Source: Imbricaverruca yamaguchii
Lineage: Eukaryota > Arthropoda > Thecostraca > Neoverrucidae
Length of the DNA stretch: 64,000 nt
Reading direction: 5' to 3'
Assembly (NCBI GenBank): GCA_034440575.1
Contig: JAOTOL010001452.1
Span: 372,001 to 436,000, forward strand
In this document: piece after piece, positions 35,171 through 46,064 of the stretch
Layout of the letters: the number at the start of each line of letters is the position of its first letter
Position numbering within the stretch: the first letter of the stretch is position 1
Notes under the pieces: model-generated
The model's input: the letters and a program-made list of their open reading frames with translations, nothing else
What the model was told of the DNA's origin: nothing
The model's database searches: none
Position numbers and translations under genes: made by a program

Positions 35171-35669
35171 AATCGAGACTGTGTACTCCGGACGGTATTG
35201 GTGTGGGGTATGGCGTGTTGAGTGGGGTGAGGGTTAAGGTCATCGTAATACCAGTTAACATTTCAAGGACACAGATACATTGTCGTGGGAACTTACTGCT
35301 TATTTACTTATTCATTTATTTATTTATTTAACAATGCATGCCCTCAACGTGCGGTGACTCTTATGGACAGTCTGGGCGTAACTCACAGATATGTTGTCAC
35401 TTTTTTCATAGGATAGAGACCGAAGCGAGTGAAGATGTATTTATGTAGCCAAATGAGGAGCTAGTTCCACAATCGGTCGAACCGCGCCGCATTGGACTCT
35501 GTCGCACCTGTCTAACAGCACTGGAATATTCCCAACATAGCCTAACGTTTGCAGAATATGCTATGAGCATTGCACATTGGTTCCGGCTGGCTCTACGCCC
35601 GCTAGTCTGAAACGAGCACGCCCAGAGCTCTGTTCGCCCTTGTCACGATGCACGGTGCATGAAATGTGA
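35171..35669. other. Unique DNA with (ATTT)n
   Basis: A TTATTTATTTATTCATTT tract lies at about 35296-35330. No gene. Confidence 0.35.
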
Positions 35670-36120
35670 ATGTTCGCTTGCGATCGAGAATGGCGCCTAG
35701 GTCACGACCTCGCCAGCTGCCTCCAGCACAGGGCTACAATTGTCGTGCGCTTAGACACCGCGATGCATTCCAATGTTGTGCAAAATCGACACGTGGGAGC
35801 AGTTTTCTTTGATATCGAGGACGCTTCAGATATTATGTGGCGTTATCGTGTACCGTTGCGGCAGCGGTAGGGTGCCACTTCTAGAACTATGAGAACATTT
35901 GCTAAAAGTTTCCTGACGGAACGTTTCTTCAGTGTTGGCATTGAAAGTCAATTCCCACGAATATTTGCACAGGCAATTGGGGTGCCGCAAGGCAGTGTTC
36001 TTGGTGTTGCTCTGTTTGCAATGACGATAAATGACAAAAAATGGACTATCGCGAATTGTGGCCGATCGCTGTTTGTCGTTCGTACGTCCCTTCTGCGTGA
36101 CAGACTGCTACGTTCTACGT
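35670..36120 (+). mobile_element. Jockey-type non-LTR retrotransposon reverse transcriptase relic
   Basis: One frame shows, in order, VRLDTAMHSNVVQNRHVGAV, FFDIEDASDIMWRY (the FxD catalytic block; Jockey elements usually have FFDLEKAYDTTWRY), one in-frame stop at about 35868, FAKSFLTERFFSVGI, then GVPQGSVLGVALFAMTIND and SLFV. This order and spacing are those of the Jockey clade palm domain. The FVDD active site is lost after SLFV. 5' and 3' parts are absent, so it is a dead fragment of a different clade from the element at 1007. Confidence 0.75.
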
Positions 36121-36148
36121 GACGTATTGCTACGTTCTGCGTGGTGTA

Positions 36149-36188
36149 ACAAATGAGCGTCACGACGTTCTACGTGACGCTCATTTGT
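36149..36188. repeat. Perfect 15-bp inverted repeat with 10-base loop
   Basis: ACAAATGAGCGTCAC at 36149-36163 and its exact reverse complement at 36174-36188 flank GACGTTCTAC. Related CTACGTTCTACGTGACG motifs repeat just upstream (36109-36140). Confidence 0.9.
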
Positions 36189-38079
36189 CACAACCGGGCG
36201 CCGCAGGAGTGGACCGCTCGCGCACTTCGTCCTAAGACTAGGCTCGATCCTTGGAACACATGCATTTCTATTGGAGCCGCTCGCGAGCATGCACGGACGG
36301 ATCGCGCAGGGAGTACGAAGCCGACGGTGCCGCTGTGGCAGCCGTAACGGCCAGACCAGTCGCTCTGCTACTATACCCTGCGTGCGCGTCTGTGCATACT
36401 CGGGAGTTGGTGACAGCTAACAAGACACTATGCTTATCGGGGTTGGAAGTGAATACCGGCGTATTGTTTTCGCGGCCTCTCTCAGTAGCATTTATATCTG
36501 ATCTGCTGTGAATCAAGTCGTCTCCATCTGACGCCGATCGCTTCCTTTCATACAGTGGCTAAAATGGTTGGCTTACGTTTGATCTCTAGTCGCATCGGTT
36601 CCAGTGGCAGCTACCTGTCACACATCGGTGCCTCACGTGTGGCATTACCGCCGCGTACTCGATATTTTTCCCGTTTCACCGGGGAGTGCTGCTGAACAAT
36701 ATTTGCTCTTCGGACAAAATGTGGCAGGGAACCTTCGAATCAGAAATTTCAGAAAAAGTCAGATATCAGAAAAGAAACCGAAGTTAGCACTGTTCACACC
36801 GGTAACACAGGTAACAAGCCACTACGAAGTTAACACTGTGATGTGCCATAGCCTTCGTCGCCGAGAAAATCCAGGACAGGAGAACAGATTTTGGCACATC
36901 TTCGGATAGGACTCGCTTACGCCACACACATGAATCTCGCGAAGAGAAAGGCGCTGTCCCAATGTGATATTTCGTCAAATTTCGATTACGCTGCCCGAAA
37001 TGTGATGCGATTCTCTTTGTCCGTCACTTCGTGGAAGAACGGACACGTTGCTTCGGTGTTAATTGCTGTACAAGCTCATTTTCCCATGTTTTAGGTAATG
37101 AATCGTATGTCCCTCCGGGTCAAATATATCACTATATTTCTTTTCCTGGAATTGACGTGATCTGTCCTGCAGTCCAAAAAGCAAGTCCGTGTAGTGTTCG
37201 TTGAATAAGCAATGCTGATACTGGGGTTGAAGAACCAATATCGGTTGATGGGGACCTGTAAGACCAAGGAATGCATGAGGGAACAAGCTATTGGGGGTAA
37301 TTGTCATCTTTGTCTTACAACATACTTGATTCTTTTTAAAGATGTACCGTCAGGTAGCTTGTGCGCCAAAAGTGTTATTTGTTGAGACAAACGTAGTTTG
37401 TTTGTTTCGAGCGATGGCGTAGCGCAAGATAGTCTTCCGTGTGCCTGCCTACGTGCGTGGTACAAGAGCTTATCTGGGAGGTCAGGCTCAACATGCCCGT
37501 CTCGCTTGGAATGCGCAACACCTCGTTGCACCGCTTTACGTTCTAATTATTCGTCAGTCAGATGTGCTTCGTAATTTTGATTCGCGTCATTTTCAATTTC
37601 AGCAGTCTGCATAAATTGTGTTGAATCTCACGAAAAATAAATTAGACGTAATTTTAACGGAAAAGGTTTATGGCGACTTTTATTCGTGCAGCCAACCTTC
37701 ACGAGCATTCACGGTACAATGCAACACCACAGGCTGTATTTTCCCACGCAGAGCCTGACCTGCTCGTTTCATTTTCGTTTACCAACTTTCCTCGCAATAT
37801 TCCCCATGGAGTACTAATAAATCTTGGCTTAAAGAAAGGAGTGCGCGACAACATTCATTCAGAGGCGGCTGGGCACATATTATAGTTCCAGCGCACGAAC
37901 GCCGAAGCCGACTCTCCATTGCGGCGTCTTAACTCGGTGGTAGCGTGACTGATTAGTGTTGCCGGAGCACTGGTTCATCTCCACGGAGAGATGACGTTTC
38001 TATTTCTGCTTTTCTATTTCTATATCTCTCTAGACCATAGCAGACCGCAGCAAACAGCGGCAGACGCCAGTAAACAGAG
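36189..38079. other. Unique DNA, no gene recognised
   Basis: Mostly AT-rich from 36500. Frames such as 37670-37885 lack recognisable motifs. TTTCTATTTCT repetition near 38000. Confidence 0.35.
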
Positions 38080-38365
38080 ACGGGCCATGGCAGGCGGAGG
38101 CAGACCACGGCAGGCGGAGATGGACTACGGCAGGCGGAGACGGACCACGGCAGGCGGAGACGGACCACAGTAGGCGGAGACGGACCACGGCAGGCGGAGA
38201 CGGACCACGGCAGGCGGAGACGGACCACGGCAAACGGAGACGGATCACGGCAGGCGGAGACGGGCCATGGCAGGCGGAGACGGACCACGACAGGCGGAGA
38301 CGGACCACATCAGACGGAGACAGACCACGGCAGGCGGAGACGGACCACGGCAGGCGGAGACTGTT
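38080..38365 (+). repeat. 20-bp minisatellite GGCGGAGACGGACCACGGCA, about 14 copies
   Basis: Units are regular, with GGGCCATGG and CACATCAGA variants. Confidence 0.95.
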
Positions 38366-38367
38366 GA

Positions 38368-38592
38368 GACTACACAACAGACGGCGGCAGACTACACAAC
38401 AGACGGCGGCAGACTACACAACAGACGGCGGCAGACTACACAACAGACGGCGGCAGACTACACAACAGACGGCGGCAGACTACACAACAGACGGAGACAG
38501 ACCATATCAGACGGCGGCAGAATACACAACAGACGGCGGCAGACTACACAACAGACGGCGGCGGACTACACAACAGACGGCGGCAGATATCA
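38368..38592 (+). repeat. 22-bp minisatellite, about 10 copies
   Basis: The unit is ACTACACAACAGACGGCGGC plus AG. It abuts the preceding 20-bp array and shares CAGACGG with it, so the two may be related by divergence. Confidence 0.95.
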
Positions 38593-39051
38593 CGCCGCCG
38601 GGGCGCCATGATTGCCCGCCCGGACGGCGGAGCCGAACCCGCGCAACTGGAGCGTAATTGCGGCGCCGCAGAGACGCAGCGCCCGTCAGCTGCAGCGACT
38701 GCAGCTGCTGCAGCTGTCGACGAGGGCTGCAGTGCCGGCGCCACGCGCCATTGGGTGGCGCCGGCGCGCCCGTATGCCCGCCGGTAATGGCAGAGCCAGC
38801 CGACAGTGCCCGGCCGGCAGCTCGGTGTCACCGCACCGCGTTCCGCGAACACGTCTGGCCTGTGTGTGGGCACTGGGGGTGGGGGTGCGGTGGGTGGGGG
38901 AGAGCTTTGTGTCGACGCCGGCGCTGGCTGGCGCAGGCGGTCCGTTCCGGTAAGAAAGCGCGGGTTTACGCGGAAACGTCGCTCGTGCCACGCCTTTCCG
39001 ACAGACACGCGTCGTTACAAGGTGTTCGCTCCCGCACCGCACCGCCGTCGA
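38593..39051. other. GC-rich unique DNA between arrays
   Basis: CTGCAGC-rich palindromic sequence at 38690-38730 and GGGGGTG at 38876. No exon recognised. Confidence 0.4.
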
Positions 39052-39785
39052 GCCGGTGGTGGTGTGCCGGTGGTCGTGTGCCGGTGGTCGTGTGCCGGTG
39101 GTGATCGTGCCAGTGATGCTGTGTCAATGCTGGCTGTGCCAGTGGTGGCTGTGCCAGTGCTGGCTGTGCCAGTGCTGGCTGTGCCAGTGCTGGCTGTGCC
39201 AGTGCTGGCTGTGCCAGTGCTGGCTGTGCCAGTGCTGGCTGTGCCAGTGCTGGCTGTGCCAGTGCTGGCTGTGCCAGTGCTGGCTGTGCCAGTGCTGGCT
39301 GTGCCAGTGCTGGCTGTGCCAGTGCTGGCTGTGCCAGTGCTGGCTGTGCCAGTGCTGGCTGTGCCAGTGCTGGCTGTGCCAGTGCTGGCTGTGCCAGTGG
39401 TGGTCGTGCCAGTGATGCTGTGCCAGTGCTGGCTGTGCCAGTGGTGGTCGTGCCAGTGCTGGCTGTGCCAGTGCTGGCTGTGCCAGTGCTGGCTGTGCCA
39501 GTGCTGGCTGTGCCAGTGCTGGCTGTGCCAGTGCTGGCTGTGCCAGTGCTGGCTGTGCCAGTGCTGGCTGTGCCAGTGCTGGCTGTGCCAGTGCTGGCTG
39601 TGCCAGTGCTGGCTGTGCCAGTGCTGCTGTGCCAGTGCTGGCTGTGCCAGTGCTGGCTGTGCCAGTGCTGGCTGTGCCAGTGCTGGCTGTGCCAGTGCTG
39701 GCTGTGCCAGTGATGCTGTGCCAGTGCTGGCTGTGCCAGTGCTGGCTATGCCAGTGCTGGCTGTGCCAGTGGTGGTTGTGCCAGA
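39052..39785 (+). repeat. 15-bp minisatellite GTGCCAGTGCTGGCT, about 48 copies
   Basis: Long homogeneous runs are broken by GTGGTGGTC and GATGCTGTGCCA variants at about 39395-39455 and 39712. All frames lack stops, which produces long false reading frames. Confidence 0.98.
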
Positions 39786-39811
39786 TCACCAGGTCGTCGT
39801 CACTGCTCTGC

Positions 39812-41072
39812 CGGTCGGCTGGTCGGCTGGTTGGCTGGTCGGCTGGTCGGCTGGTCGGCTGGTCGGCTGGTCGGCTGGTCGGCTGGTCGGCTGGTCGGCT
39901 GGTCGGCTGGTCGGCTGGTCGGCTGGTCGGCTGGTCGGCTGGTCGGCTGGTCGGCTGGTCGGCTGGTCGGCTGGTCGGCTGGTCGGCTGGTCGGCTGGTC
40001 GGCTGGTCGGCTGGTCGGCTGGTCGGCTGGTCGGCTGGTCGGCTGGTCGGCTGGTCGGCTGGTCGGCTGGTCGGCTGGTCGGCTGGTCGGCTGGTCGGCT
40101 GGTCGGCTGGTCGGCTGGTCGGCTGGTCGGCTGGTCGGCTGGTCGGCTGGTCGGCTGGTCGGCTGGTCGGCTGGTCGGCTGGTCGGCTGGTCGGCTGGTC
40201 GGCTGGTCGGCTGGTCGGCTGGTCGGCTGGTCGGCTGGTCGGCTGGTCGGCTGGTCGGCTGGTCGGCTGGTCGGCTGGTCGGCTGGTCGGCTGGTCGGCT
40301 GGTCGGCTGGTCGGCTGGTCGGCTGGTCGGCTGGTCGGCTGGTCGGCTGGTCGCTGGTCGGCTGGTCGGCTGGTCGGCTGGTCGGCTGGTCGGTGGTCGG
40401 CTGGTCGGCTGGTCGGCTGGTCGGCTGTGGTGGTCGGCTGTCTGGTCGGCTGGTCGGTGGTCGGCTGGTCGGCTGGTCTGTCGGCTGGTCTGGTCGGCTG
40501 GTCGGCTGGTCGGCTGGTCGGCTGGTCGGCTGGTCGGCTGGTCGGCTGGTCGGCTGGTCGGCTGGTCGGCTGGTCGGCTGGTCGGCTGGTCGGCTGGTCG
40601 GCTGGTCGGCTGGTCGGCTGGTCGGCTGGTCGGCTGGTCGGCTGGTCGGCTGGTCGGCTGGTCGGCTGGTCGGCTGTCCTGTCCTGTCGCTGTCCTGGTC
40701 GGCTGTCGGCTGTCGCTGTGCTGTCCTGGTCGGCTGGTCGGCTGGTCGGCTGTCGCTTTGTGTTCGTGTCCTGTCGCTTCGGCTGTCGCTGTCGGCTGGT
40801 CGGCTGGTCGGCTGGTCGGCTGGTCGGCTGGTCGGCTGGTCGGCTGTCGGCTGGTCGGCTGGTCGGCTGGTCGGCTGGTCTTCGGCTGGTCGCTGGTCGG
40901 CTGGTCGGCTGGTCGGCTGGTCGGCTGGTCGGCTGGTCGGCTGGTCGGCTGGTCGGCTGGTCGGCTGGTCGGCTGGTCGGCTGGTCGGCTGGTCGGCTGG
41001 TCGGCTGGTCGGCTGGTCGGCTGGTCGGCTGGTCGGCTGGTCGGCTGGTCGGCTGGTCGGCTGGTCGGCTGG
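39812..41072 (+). repeat. Octamer array GGCTGGTC, about 155 copies
   Basis: Nearly perfect from 39845 to 40350. Irregular spacing appears at 40350-40500, a second homogeneous run at 40500-40675, a disordered segment (CTGTCCTGTCGCTG-like) at 40675-40800, and a final homogeneous run to 41072. The unit is G-rich on + and almost free of A. Confidence 0.98.
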
Positions 41073-41704
41073 CACAACGAGTCAGTGATTGCCGCCGCCC
41101 CATTAGCGCAGTTTCAAGGTTAATGTGAGTCTTGTTGCCACGTTAAGCGCCACGGCTGTCTGCCCAGGTGTGGAGGTGTTCACTGCTGACTGGTCCCGTC
41201 ATTGCCACCCGGAAATAGTCCCTCAGCATCCACTGGCCACCTCCAGCTCCGACGCCACGGCAGCTCGGCCAGAGCCAGTTGATTCGGCCGCATTCGGGTC
41301 GTGCGGCGTGTTTTTTTAGAAGCTATTCTTTAGCTGTTATTTTGCAATGAGCGTTTCCACTCGTCGGCGGACAACTGATATATATGACTGCCGCACGTGA
41401 GGCTGACAACGACCGCGGAACCTCAGCCATTGCCCGACAATCTCATCCATCACAGCCTCCCCCGTGCCGCTCTGCGGCCGATGCGATAACGGGGGGGCTG
41501 TCGTAGTCCGGTCTGGGAAGCGGAACAATTAAACAGTATTACATGCCTGCACAATGATCGTAAAAAGGCGGAAAATGAATGCGGTGTCGTGCCATGCGCG
41601 TCGCAACTACGAGCATTACTGCCGCCGCGGACTGGGCAACATCGGCCCGTTTGTCCCGGCCGGAGCACAATCCAGCCGCGCCCGCACCACATCCGGAGCC
41701 GGGA
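41073..41704. other. Unique DNA, no gene recognised
   Basis: No exon or repeat recognised apart from a seven-base G run near 41490. Confidence 0.35.
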
Positions 41705-42140
41705 CGAGGGTCTGTCGGGAGCCATGTGCGGGGTCTGTCGGGAGCCGAGTCCAGGGTCTGTCGGGAGCCGGGTCCAGGGTCTGTCGGGAGCCATGTGCGG
41801 GGTCTGTCGGGAGCCATGTGCGGGGTCTGTCGGGAGCCATGTGCGGGGTCTGTCGGGAGCCATGTGCGGGGTCTGGCGGGAGCCATGTGGGGAGTCTGTC
41901 GGGAGCCGTGTGTGGGGTCTGTCGGCAGCCATGTGCGGGGTCTGGCGGGAGCCATGTGCGGGGTCTGTCGGGAGCCGGGTCCAGGGTCTGTCGGGAGCCA
42001 TGTGCGGGGTCTGTCGGGAGCCGTGTGTAGGGTCTGGCGGGAGCCATGTGCGGGGTCTGTCGGGAACCATGTGCGGGGTCTGTCGGGAGCCATGTGCGGG
42101 GTCTGTCGGGAGCCGGGTCCAGGGTCTGTCGGGAGCTTCG
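41705..42140 (+). repeat. 24-bp minisatellite, about 18 copies
   Basis: Units are GGGTCTGTCGGGAGCCATGT plus GCGG, alternating with GCCGGGTCCA, GCCGAGTCCA and GCCGTGTGT variants. Confidence 0.97.
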
Positions 42141-42369
42141 TGTCACAGGCTCGCCGGGGTTGTGTCATGCTTGGAATAAGGCATCTTCAGCGCAGAAACT
42201 AGTGTGGAGAGAAAGATAATTAGGAAGAAAGAGCAAGACGAATGGACGCGGTATTTACGACGGCTGTTAGCTCATCCCTGTCTGGGGTGCTCATGCATGG
42301 CTTCGCGTTGTGAAGTGGTTTTGGTTTGGCGCTTTGGTGCGCCGTGTACGTTGTTTCCTGCATCGGAGC

Positions 42370-42605
42370 CGGTGCTGTAGACGTTGTCTCCTGTATCAGA
42401 GCCTGTGCTGTGGACGTTGTCTCCTGTATCGGAGCCTGTGCTGTGGACGTTGTCTCCTGTATCGGAACCGGTGTCGAGGACGTTGTCTCCTGTATCGGAG
42501 CCTGTGCTGTGGACGTTGTCTCCTGTATCGGAACCGGTGTCGAGGACGTTGTCTCCTGTATCGGAGCCTGTGCTGTGGACGTTGTCTCCTGTATCGGAAC
42601 CCCAC
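42370..42605 (+). repeat. 33-bp minisatellite with 66-bp dimeric structure, about 7 copies
   Basis: Two unit types, TCGGAGCCTGTGCTGTGGAC and TCGGAACCGGTGTCGAGGAC, each preceded by GTTGTCTCCTGTA, alternate A-B-A-B over the 3' half. Confidence 0.95.
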
Positions 42606-44085
42606 CGTGGGTTCTATGCTCAGCTGATTGCTGAGCACCAGCGATCAGCTCGAGGGACGCCCCGCCGCCGCTGCACGCGTTCAAGGCTACCAGTAAATGC
42701 GCTGTTTTCGACGGAAGCCCCGCCGTCGGGAGGGCCGACATTAGGTGTGCGCTAGTGCCTGTTGCCGCCGCTGCAGCACGTCCGGCGCTGCCGTCGGCGC
42801 CCAGCCCTCGCCGTCCTCTGAACTGGACAGCAAACGCCGGCAAGCCAGACGCCGTAGAATCTTCTCCGCAGCTGCCGGCCGCGAACATCGGCGCCAAATC
42901 AATCGCGAGGATATTAATTTAGCGGCCGGTGAGATACCGCGCCGGCCGGTGCACTGGTTTGCGCAGCCGGAGCATAAAGCGCTTCAATAAGGTCGTAAAA
43001 GTGGCTGTAGTCACGCCAAACGACGCCGCCGGGGCGGACAGCATGAGCCTTATGGTAATCGCGTCGGATCCCGGTCTTACACGGCCTGATTTATTGCTCG
43101 CGGCAGGGCGTAACGCGCCGGCCGCAGCGCAGCGTCTGTGCCGAACCGCCGGCGGCTGTCGGCTCGGAGGCGGCCGCCGGCCGACCGGCGACTTCATTGG
43201 CATCCGATGATGGCCGGGTGGGGGCAGGTAATTGCAGCCCGGCCGCGCTTATCCCGCCTGTGAGGCCGCGGTCGCGCGGCGGTGCAGGCGGCCGCGATTG
43301 CAAGTCGATGCAGCGCGATCGGTCCGGGCGTGGACCGTCCGGGAGTCGGCGCGGTCGCGAGCGACTCGCGCTCCCGTCGGGTCGGCCGGACGCGGCGTGG
43401 AGACGCCGTCCCGGGACGTCCGGCGCTGTGCTTCCAGACCCGGACACGGTCGCACGAGGAGTTTTCGGACACGCGCAATTACTCACTCCTGACGATGGCC
43501 CCTGGCCGAAACGTTGAGCAATATAGCATAATCCCTAACGCTACTTTTGATGTAAACTCAGCACCTCCTGGTATATTGAGGGTCGTACATTTCGTCTCAC
43601 GCAATGTCTAAATCCCAGGAGAACTTAAGAGCCGTTCTTCGTTGTATTCAACGCGCAATTGCCGCCGGCCTGACACTATGTGAGGTGTTCCGACATACGT
43701 GACTACCGCCGGTCTGACACTGTGTCAGGTGTTCTGACACGTGACTACCACCGGACCGACACTGTGTCAGGCGTTTCGTTCGTCATCACGACTGGGTGGT
43801 CGCGCTACGAACGAAACGTAACGACGGCGCAACGGACACGTTAACCTTGGAGCGTAATTAGGTGCACGGATCGATGCTTTGGTTAAAAAAATAACAACAC
43901 ACGTGAAGTGGCGTTTACACATGTCAGCGTTTCCCACGGGAAGCCCGGCTGCCACAAATCGCAATCGTTGCCACTCATTAAAAGGTTGTCGTGCTTGGGC
44001 TATGATTGTTGGGGAGATGCTGTGATGCCCGAACACAGTTGTTTTCTGTACGCTGCACCACCGGTTAATCTTGAAGATGAACCTT
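42606..44085. other. CpG-rich block then unique DNA, no gene recognised
   Basis: 42640-43470 is strongly CpG-rich. 43640-43780 holds two or three diverged GCCGGTCTGACACTGTGTCAGGTGTTC-like units containing the palindrome GACACNNTGTC. No exon recognised. Confidence 0.4.
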
Positions 44086-44248
44086 GAGCTTGCTTTATGA
44101 CGCACTCAACTACTGATCCGCACAGAGTCGCCAACGTCTCGCACTCATCAACCACAGGCGACATCGAAAATCGCGCCGGTTGAGGGGCTCGAACCCACAC
44201 CAGATCACGAGTCCAACTCGCTGCCGGCTAAGCTACCGCGACCGCTCC
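44086..44248 (-). mobile_element. SINE family B-related copy with a different tRNA-like head
   Basis: The minus strand starts GCGGTCGCGGTAGCTTAGCC and has the B box GTGGGTTCGAGCCCC. The body includes GTGCGAGACGTTGGCGACTC, the same core position as GTGAGAGACTGGCGACGC in the copy at 50553. The 3' part then diverges. Confidence 0.65.
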
Positions 44249-44331
44249 CGGCCAATCAGCAGCAGGTGCAAGTCGCGCGGCACGCACTGCGACTACGTCA
44301 CGTCACGTGCCCGTCGTGACGTGACGCGCCG

Positions 44332-44434
44332 GCCGTGCCGATGGTGCCGACGTGACGCGGCACGCGGCTGTGTCCTCCGACAGCGCCGGCAGCCGGCGTG
44401 ACGCCGTGACGCGTCACGGCACCATCGGCACGGC
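44332..44434. repeat. Perfect 18-bp inverted repeat with 67-base spacer
   Basis: GCCGTGCCGATGGTGCCG at 44332-44349 is exactly reverse-complementary to 44417-44434. Just upstream, CGTCACGTCACG (44296-44307) and CGTGACGTGACG (44315-44326) form a second, tighter inverted repeat. The region is full of GTGACG motifs. Confidence 0.85.
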
Positions 44435-44493
44435 GTACGCCTCCGACGTGGCCAGCTACGCCCCCGTCTGTCGTCTGTTCCGGGTTGTGACAG

Positions 44494-46064
44494 TGTGGCG
44501 TGTGGTGTGTGGTGTGTGGTGTGTGGTGTGTGGTGTGTGGTGTGTGGTGTGTGGTGTGTGGTGTGTGGTGTGTGGTGTGTGGTGTGTGGTGTGTGGTGTG
44601 TGGTGTGTGGTGTGTGGTGTGTGGTGTGTGGTGTGTGGTGAGTGGTGTGGGGTGTTTGGTGTGGGGTGTGGGGTGTGTGGTGTGTGGTGTGTGGTGTGTG
44701 GTGTGTGATGTGTGGTGTGTGGTGAGTGGTGTGTGGTGTGTGGTGTGTGGTGTGTGGTGTGTGGTGAGTGGTGTGTGGTGTGTGGTGTGTGGTGTGTGGA
44801 GTGTGGTGTGTGGTGTGTGGTTTGTGCTGTGTGGTGTGTGGTGTGTGGTGTGTGGTGTGGGGTGTGGGGTGTGTGGTGTGTGGTGTGTGGTGTGGGGTGT
44901 GGGGTGTTTGGTGTGTGGTGTGTGGTGTGTGGTGTGGGGTGTGGGGGTGTGGGGTGTGGGTGTGTGGTGTGTGGTGTGTGGTGTGTGGTGTGTGGTGTGT
45001 GGTGTGTGGTGTGTGGTGTGTGGTGTGTGGTGTGTGGTGTGTGGTGTGTGGTGTGTGGTGTGTGGTGTGTGGTGTGTGGTGTGTGGTGAGTGGTGTGTGG
45101 TGTGTGGTGTGTGGTGTGTGGTGTGTGGTGTGTGGTGTGTGGTTTGTGCTGTGTGGTGTGTGGTGTGTGGTGTGTGGTGTGGGGTGTGGGGTGTGTGGTG
45201 TGTGGTGTGTGGTGTGGGGTGTGGGGTGTTTGGTGTGTGGTGTGTGGTGTGTGGTGTGGGGTGTGGGGTGTGGGGTGTGGGGTGTGTGGTGTGTGGTGTG
45301 TGGTGTGTGGTGTGTGGTGTGTGGTGTGTGGTGTGTGGTGTGTGGTGGGTGGTGTGTGGTGTGTGGTGTGTGGTGTGTGGTGTGTGGTGTGTGGTGTGTG
45401 GTGTGTGGTGTGTGGTGTGTGGTTTGTGCTGTGTGGTGTGTGGTGTGTGGTGTGTGGTGTGGGGTGTGGGGTGTGTGGTGTGTGGTGTGTGGTGTGGGGT
45501 GTGGGGTGTTTGGTGTGTGGTGTGTGGTGTGTGGTGTGGGGTGTGGGGTGTGGGGTGTGGGGTGTGTGGTGTGTGGTGTGTGGTGTGTGGTGTGTGGTGT
45601 GTGGTGTGTGGTGTGTGGTGTGTGGTGTGTGGTGTGTGGTGTGTGGTGTGTGGTGTGTGGTGTGTGGTGTGTGGTGTGTGGTGTGTGGTGTGTGGTGTGT
45701 GGTGTGTGGTGTGTGGTGTGTGGTGTGTGGTGTGTGGTGTGGGGTGTGGGGTGTGTGGTGTGTGGTGTGTGGTGTGTGGTGTGCGGTGTGTGGTGTGTGG
45801 TGTGTGGTGTGTGGTGTGGGGTGTGGGGTGTGTGGTGTGTGGTGTGTGGTGTGTGGTGTGTGGTGTGTGGTGTGTGGTGTGTGGTGTGTGGTGTGTGGTG
45901 TGTGGTGTGTGGTGTGTGGTGTGTGGTGTGTGGTGTGTGGTGTGGTGTGTGGTGTGTGGTGTGTGGTGTGGTGTGTGGTGTGTGGTGTGTGGTGTGTGGT
46001 GTGTGGTGTGTGGTGTGTGGTGTGTGGTGTGTGGTGTGTGGTGTGTGGTGTGTGGCGTGTGAAA
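44494..46064 (+). repeat. Heptamer array TGTGTGG, about 220 copies with higher-order units
   Basis: The GTGTGGT unit fills 1.57 kb. A marker TTTGTGCTG occurs at 44821, 45143 and 45423, each time followed by the same succession of GTGGGG variants and GGTGTTTGG, so blocks of about 280-320 bases were duplicated in tandem. The last 450 bases are more homogeneous, with two 5-base phase slips near 45942 and 45969. Confidence 0.98.

Noticed and set aside
34062..35331. Frames of about 400 codons on both strands
   Set aside because: Half is the 24-bp array and the rest CpG-rich DNA, where stops are rare by composition.
38806..41088. 760-codon open frame (and 659-codon frame on the other strand)
   Set aside because: It is the translation of the 15-bp and 8-bp arrays, which have no stops in most frames; composition is pure unit repetition with no protein family resemblance.
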